This document shows positions 61,307 through 64,000 of a stretch of 64,000 nt of DNA, piece by piece (within the stretch, counting starts at the first letter, position 1; each line of letters opens with the position of its first letter). The translations under genes and the position numbers were made by a program. The DNA is from Prevotella melaninogenica ATCC 25845 (lineage in GTDB: Bacteria > Bacteroidota > Bacteroidia > Bacteroidales > Bacteroidaceae): NCBI RefSeq assembly GCF_000144405.1, contig NC_014370.1, positions 1,617,501 through 1,681,500 of the forward strand, written 5' to 3'. The notes under the pieces were generated by a model. The model had not been told where the DNA came from. It worked only from the letters and a program-made list of their open reading frames with translations, and ran no database searches.

Positions 61307-61348
61307 AAAAAGCCTTGCAACGCCACAATGAGCGTAGTAAGGCTTTTC
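61307..61348 (-). terminator. Terminator of tyrS
   Basis: AAAAGCCTTACTACGC and GCGTTGCAAGGCTTTT form a long interrupted stem on the minus strand, followed by TAATTAACC, 30 bp beyond the tyrS stop. Confidence 0.75.
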
Positions 61349-61376
61349 ATAGTTATGTATTATAGTTCGTTGATAC

Positions 61377-62675
61377 TTACTTTACAATAATCAAAGAGTA
61401 GTTCTTCTTACCCTTCTGTACGAGGAGATACTTACCATCGATGAGGTCCTCGGCTGTTATAGGCTGGTCAAAAGCTGCGAGTTTTTCCTTGTTGAGCGCA
61501 ACGCCACCGCCCTTAACGAGCTTACGCATCTCACTCTTACTTGGGAATATCTGCATACCTTCCTGATTGAAGACATCAACTGCAGGCTGACCAAGTACGT
61601 CCTTTGATACCTCGTAATGTGGAACATCCTTGAAGACATCAGTAAAGGTCTGCTCGTCTAACTGCAACAAGTTCTCCTTTGTACTCTTACCAAAGAGGAT
61701 GTTAGAGGCTGCTATCGCCATATCAAGGTCTTCCTGAGAGTGAACCATACGGGTAACTTCCTCTGCAAGACGGTACTGAAGTGTACGACGCCCTGGGTCT
61801 TGACGATGCTCTTCAATAAGATTATCGATAACATCCTTCTCCAAAGAAGTAAAGATCTTTATATACTTCTCGGCATCATCATCACTAACATTCAACCAGA
61901 ACTGATAGAAAGCATATGGTGTTGTACGGTTGCGATCGAGCCATATATTACCGCTTTCGGTCTTACCAAACTTCTTACCATCCGCCTTTGTTATCAATGG
62001 ACAAGTAAGACAATATGTCTCAGTTTCGTTACCTAAAGTACGACGGATAAGCTCTGTACCAGTAGTCATATTACCCCATTGGTCATTACCACCCAACTGC
62101 AACTTAACACCAAACTTCTCAAAAAGATAGAGGAAGTCGTAACCCTGCAGAAGCTGATAGGTGAACTCAGTAAAGCTAAGTCCATCGCGACTCTCGCCAC
62201 TCAAGCGCTTCTTCACACTATCCTTAGCCATCATATAGTTAACAGTGATGTGCTTACCAACCAATCGAGCGAAGTCAAGGAAGGTGAAGTCCTTCATCCA
62301 GTCATAGTTATTAACCATCTCAGCCTTGTTTGGCTCGTTACCATCGAAGTCAAGGAACTTACTTACTTGCTTCTTGATAGCCTCTTGGTTATGGTAAAGT
62401 GTTTCTGTATCAAGGAGGTTGCGCTCCTGACTCTTACCAGAAGGGTCGCCAATCATACCTGTAGCACCACCAACGAGGAGGTAAGGCTTGTGTCCACAAC
62501 GCTGCAAATGACGCAACATCATGATACCACAAAGGTGTCCGATGTGCAATGAGTCAGCTGTTGGGTCAGTACCCAAGTAAGCTGAAACCATCTCTTTCTG
62601 AAGCATTTCCTCAGTACCTGGCATCATTTGAGCCAGCATACCACGCCAACGGAGTTCTTCTACAAAGTTCTTCAT
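61377..62675 (-). CDS. tyrS: Tyrosyl-tRNA synthetase
   Basis: 432 residues. Class I motifs: HIGHLCG near residue 41 ([20 protein letters not shown]), KFGKTESGN as the KMSKS equivalent near residue 229, and [20 protein letters not shown] that recognises tyrosine and ATP. The C-terminal S4-like RNA-binding domain (residues ~350-430) ends [15 protein letters not shown]. Length and order of domains are normal. Charges tRNA-Tyr in the cytoplasm. Downstream of yidD with a 105 bp gap; own terminator. No T-box or other leader is visible, as usual in Bacteroidota. Confidence 0.97.
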   Translation of the reverse strand: MKNFVEELRWRGMLAQMMPGTEEMLQKEMVSAYLGTDPTADSLHIGHLCGIMMLRHLQRCGHKPYLLVGGATGMIGDPSGKSQERNLLDTETLYHNQEAIKKQVSKFLDFDGNEPNKAEMVNNYDWMKDFTFLDFARLVGKHITVNYMMAKDSVKKRLSGESRDGLSFTEFTYQLLQGYDFLYLFEKFGVKLQLGGNDQWGNMTTGTELIRRTLGNETETYCLTCPLITKADGKKFGKTESGNIWLDRNRTTPYAFYQFWLNVSDDDAEKYIKIFTSLEKDVIDNLIEEHRQDPGRRTLQYRLAEEVTRMVHSQEDLDMAIAASNILFGKSTKENLLQLDEQTFTDVFKDVPHYEVSKDVLGQPAVDVFNQEGMQIFPSKSEMRKLVKGGGVALNKEKLAAFDQPITAEDLIDGKYLLVQKGKKNYSLIIVK

Positions 62676-62780
62676 CTATATCTTTATACTTTAAGGAGTC
62701 AAGGGATAGAAGACTTTAAAAGCGTTCTGCCCTATCTTCATAAGCCTCAACTCTGTATTAATATTCTATTGTGAGCATCG

Positions 62781-63083
62781 TTAGGGCACTGGGTCATAAC
62801 CACTACCGCCCCACGGATTGCATCTTAATATACGCCAAATAGTTAGAGCCAAACCCTTAAAAGGTCCATGCTTTAGGATAGCTTGTCTACCATACTCCGA
62901 ACAAGTAGGAGTGAAGCGACAAGAAGGTGGCGTAAAAGGAGATATGAACTGGCGATAAAAGAGTATCGGAAGTATCAACAGCCATGATAAAACACGTGTG
63001 AAAAGACGCCATAGCTTAGCAAAAACATTATGAGACTGCTGCTCACATGGCATACTCTCGTTTCTCTCCTTCTCATCCATCAT
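62781..63083 (-). CDS. yidD: Membrane protein insertion efficiency factor YidD
   Basis: 100 residues. A ~25-residue polar N-terminus precedes the YidD core: [22 protein letters not shown], of which the first 20 residues mark the amphipathic helix, then [20 protein letters not shown] and [17 protein letters not shown]. All three conserved cysteines are present. YidD binds the inner membrane and helps insertion by YidC. The start codon overlaps the rnpA stop by 4 bp (ATGA), so the two are coupled. In most bacteria yidD also follows rnpA. Confidence 0.96.
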   Translation of the reverse strand: MMDEKERNESMPCEQQSHNVFAKLWRLFTRVLSWLLILPILFYRQFISPFTPPSCRFTPTCSEYGRQAILKHGPFKGLALTIWRILRCNPWGGSGYDPVP

Positions 63084-63505
63084 ATCCGTTCTCCTATTCT
63101 TTGAAGCAGGTTACAGACCCGCTGTTCAATTGTAACAGAATCCATCAATTCGTTTGAAAGCCATATAAAAGCTATCAACAACTGCTTATCTGTTTGTTCG
63201 TTCACACGGAGCGTGACAAAACTCTTGTGCTTACGATAAGCCTCACGCACCTGCCGTTTAACCCTATTGCGCTTTACGGCACGTTTGAAATGCTTCTTCG
63301 GAACACTGACCAACACCTGTACATTCGACTCCATGACCGTTTCTTCTGGTGCTGAAGTCTCCGACTTACAGTCAATTAGTCTGTAAACAGCCTTCAAAGG
63401 GAATGCTGTCATCGCATGACTTCCACCAGTTCCAAAGAGCGTATCTATGAGCTTCTTGCTACATAGACGTTCTCCTTTTCTTAGTCTTTCTTCATGCTTT
63501 TCCAT
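63080..63505 (-). CDS. rnpA: Ribonuclease P protein component
   Basis: 141 residues. The RNA-binding RNR motif is visible as [20 protein letters not shown], with [20 protein letters not shown] at the N-terminus and [10 protein letters not shown] before the motif. A ~25-residue insert ([20 protein letters not shown]) lies between strands, as in other Bacteroidota. It binds RNase P RNA to mature tRNA 5' ends. Between hemD and yidD on the same strand. rpmH, its usual neighbour elsewhere, is not next to it, which is normal for this phylum. Confidence 0.96.
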   Translation of the reverse strand: MEKHEERLRKGERLCSKKLIDTLFGTGGSHAMTAFPLKAVYRLIDCKSETSAPEETVMESNVQVLVSVPKKHFKRAVKRNRVKRQVREAYRKHKSFVTLRVNEQTDKQLLIAFIWLSNELMDSVTIEQRVCNLLQRIGERI

Positions 63506-63589
63506 TCCTTATCAGCCTTTATTTACCGTATGTCCAGTACTGATATCGGCTCCTTCCCCATCCTTTCAGATGAGGCAGAAGCCGTTATA

Positions 63590-64000
63590 TTATTTATTCT
63601 TCTCTTTCTCTAAGAAAGCACGCAACGCACCAGTCATAGAAGGATACTCCTTAGAAGGTGCTTGAAGGTCAAGTCTCAGACCCTGTGCCTCTACTTCCTT
63701 CGCTGTAGCAGGACCAAAGGCAGCTATCTTGATGTCTCCCTGCTCAAAGTTAGGGATATTCTCTTTCAGAGCCTTAACTCCTGTTGGGCTAAAGAAGACA
63801 AGCATATCATAATCAAAGTTCTTAACTTCTTCCTCTGTTAAGCCATTGCTCACCGTACGATACATCACACATTCCTTGTGCTTGAGCTTATTTGCATCTA
63901 ACAACTCGCTCAGAGCCTCCGTATGTACAGAACTCTGCGGAACAAGGTACTTCTCAGTCTTATGCTTAGTCATTGTAGGGATAAGACTATCTATCTTTCC
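63590..64000 (-). CDS. hemD: Uroporphyrinogen-III synthase (5' end outside window)
   Basis: The frame stays open to the right edge, so the N-terminus is missing; about 136 residues are present (GKIDSLIPTMTKHKTEKYLV onward). An internal ATG at 63973 is not the start. Conserved C-terminal blocks of HemD are seen: MYRTVSNGLTEEEVKNFDYD, MLVFFSPTGVKALKENIPNF, IKIAAFGPATAKEVEAQGLR and APSKEYPSMTGALRAFLEKE. It closes the linear tetrapyrrole to uroporphyrinogen III. The gene leads into rnpA (84 bp), giving the hemD-rnpA-yidD-tyrS run seen in related genomes. Confidence 0.92.
   Translation of the reverse strand, partial: GKIDSLIPTMTKHKTEKYLVPQSSVHTEALSELLDANKLKHKECVMYRTVSNGLTEEEVKNFDYDMLVFFSPTGVKALKENIPNFEQGDIKIAAFGPATAKEVEAQGLRLDLQAPSKEYPSMTGALRAFLEKEKNK

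Overview
The window looks like a chromosomal segment of an anaerobic Bacteroidota, most probably a Prevotella or close relative. The reasons are a SusC/SusD polysaccharide-utilisation locus, fused SecDF, the Bacteroidota -7 promoter element TAnnTTTG (often with -33 TTTG about 19-20 bp upstream) before many genes, abundant outer-membrane lipoproteins, and the hemD-rnpA-yidD-tyrS order. Species cannot be fixed from sequence reading alone. No phage, insertion sequence, CRISPR array or rRNA was seen.

Layout. 1-5513: a DUF4919-like secreted protein (cut by the window edge), YifB/ComM, a thioredoxin-fold lipoprotein without its cysteines, tRNA-Leu, a four-cysteine Rieske-like lipoprotein, an SRPBCC protein and pyrE. 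6319-15736: a six-gene minus-strand glycan locus (SusC, SusD, a catalytically degenerate GH18, a DUF1735-LamG binding protein, an EndoH-like GH18 and an Ig-like lipoprotein) that reads as a minimal host N-glycan capture and release system. 16197-19412: prmC-recX-comF, divergent from ribD; ribD carries an in-frame repeat insertion. 19580-31221: cysteine desulfidase, a small unknown protein, a UPF1-like helicase, a Fic protein lacking the catalytic His, a lipoprotein, a C69 dipeptidase, tRNA-Arg, an ADP-ribosylglycohydrolase, a patatin and an RluA-type synthase. 31866-40946: kup, metG, a tandem pair of paralogous lipoproteins, an unknown secreted protein and a helix-hairpin-helix/barrel protein. 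41715-51781: a lipoprotein, an orphan ABC ATPase, an AspT/YidE transporter, a PdxY-like kinase, secDF, an EEP hydrolase, a rhomboid and HU. 52833-64000: a TonB-type outer-membrane protein with a membrane-anchored winged-helix regulator, tRNA-Gln, GH27 alpha-galactosidase, an AEC transporter, an FMN-dependent hydroxyacid oxidase, a clostripain-type lipoprotein, tyrS, yidD, rnpA and partial hemD.

How it fits together. Most genes are housekeeping or envelope genes. The main metabolic system is the N-glycan locus: GH18 would cut glycans from glycoproteins at the cell surface, two binding proteins plus SusD would hold them, and SusC would import them. GH27, the C11 protease and the C69 dipeptidase suit the same host-glycoprotein lifestyle but are not in that operon.

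The most striking unexplained feature is the number of intergenic repeat families. At least eight were recognised by eye: a 220-770 bp element with AAAAGGGCATCTTTT units (four copies), a ~90 bp TTTTCATGA palindromic element (three copies), GTGCGGA clusters (two), a GC-rich CCCCTCCC palindrome (two, one inside ribD), a 240 bp CACGGAG inverted repeat, a GAGTGAAAGGGAGTTAA inverted repeat, ATTAGCCCAATT palindromes (two) and ACTTGTCAACT decamer arrays (two). They occupy nearly every long gap and sometimes touch stop codons or ribosome-binding regions.
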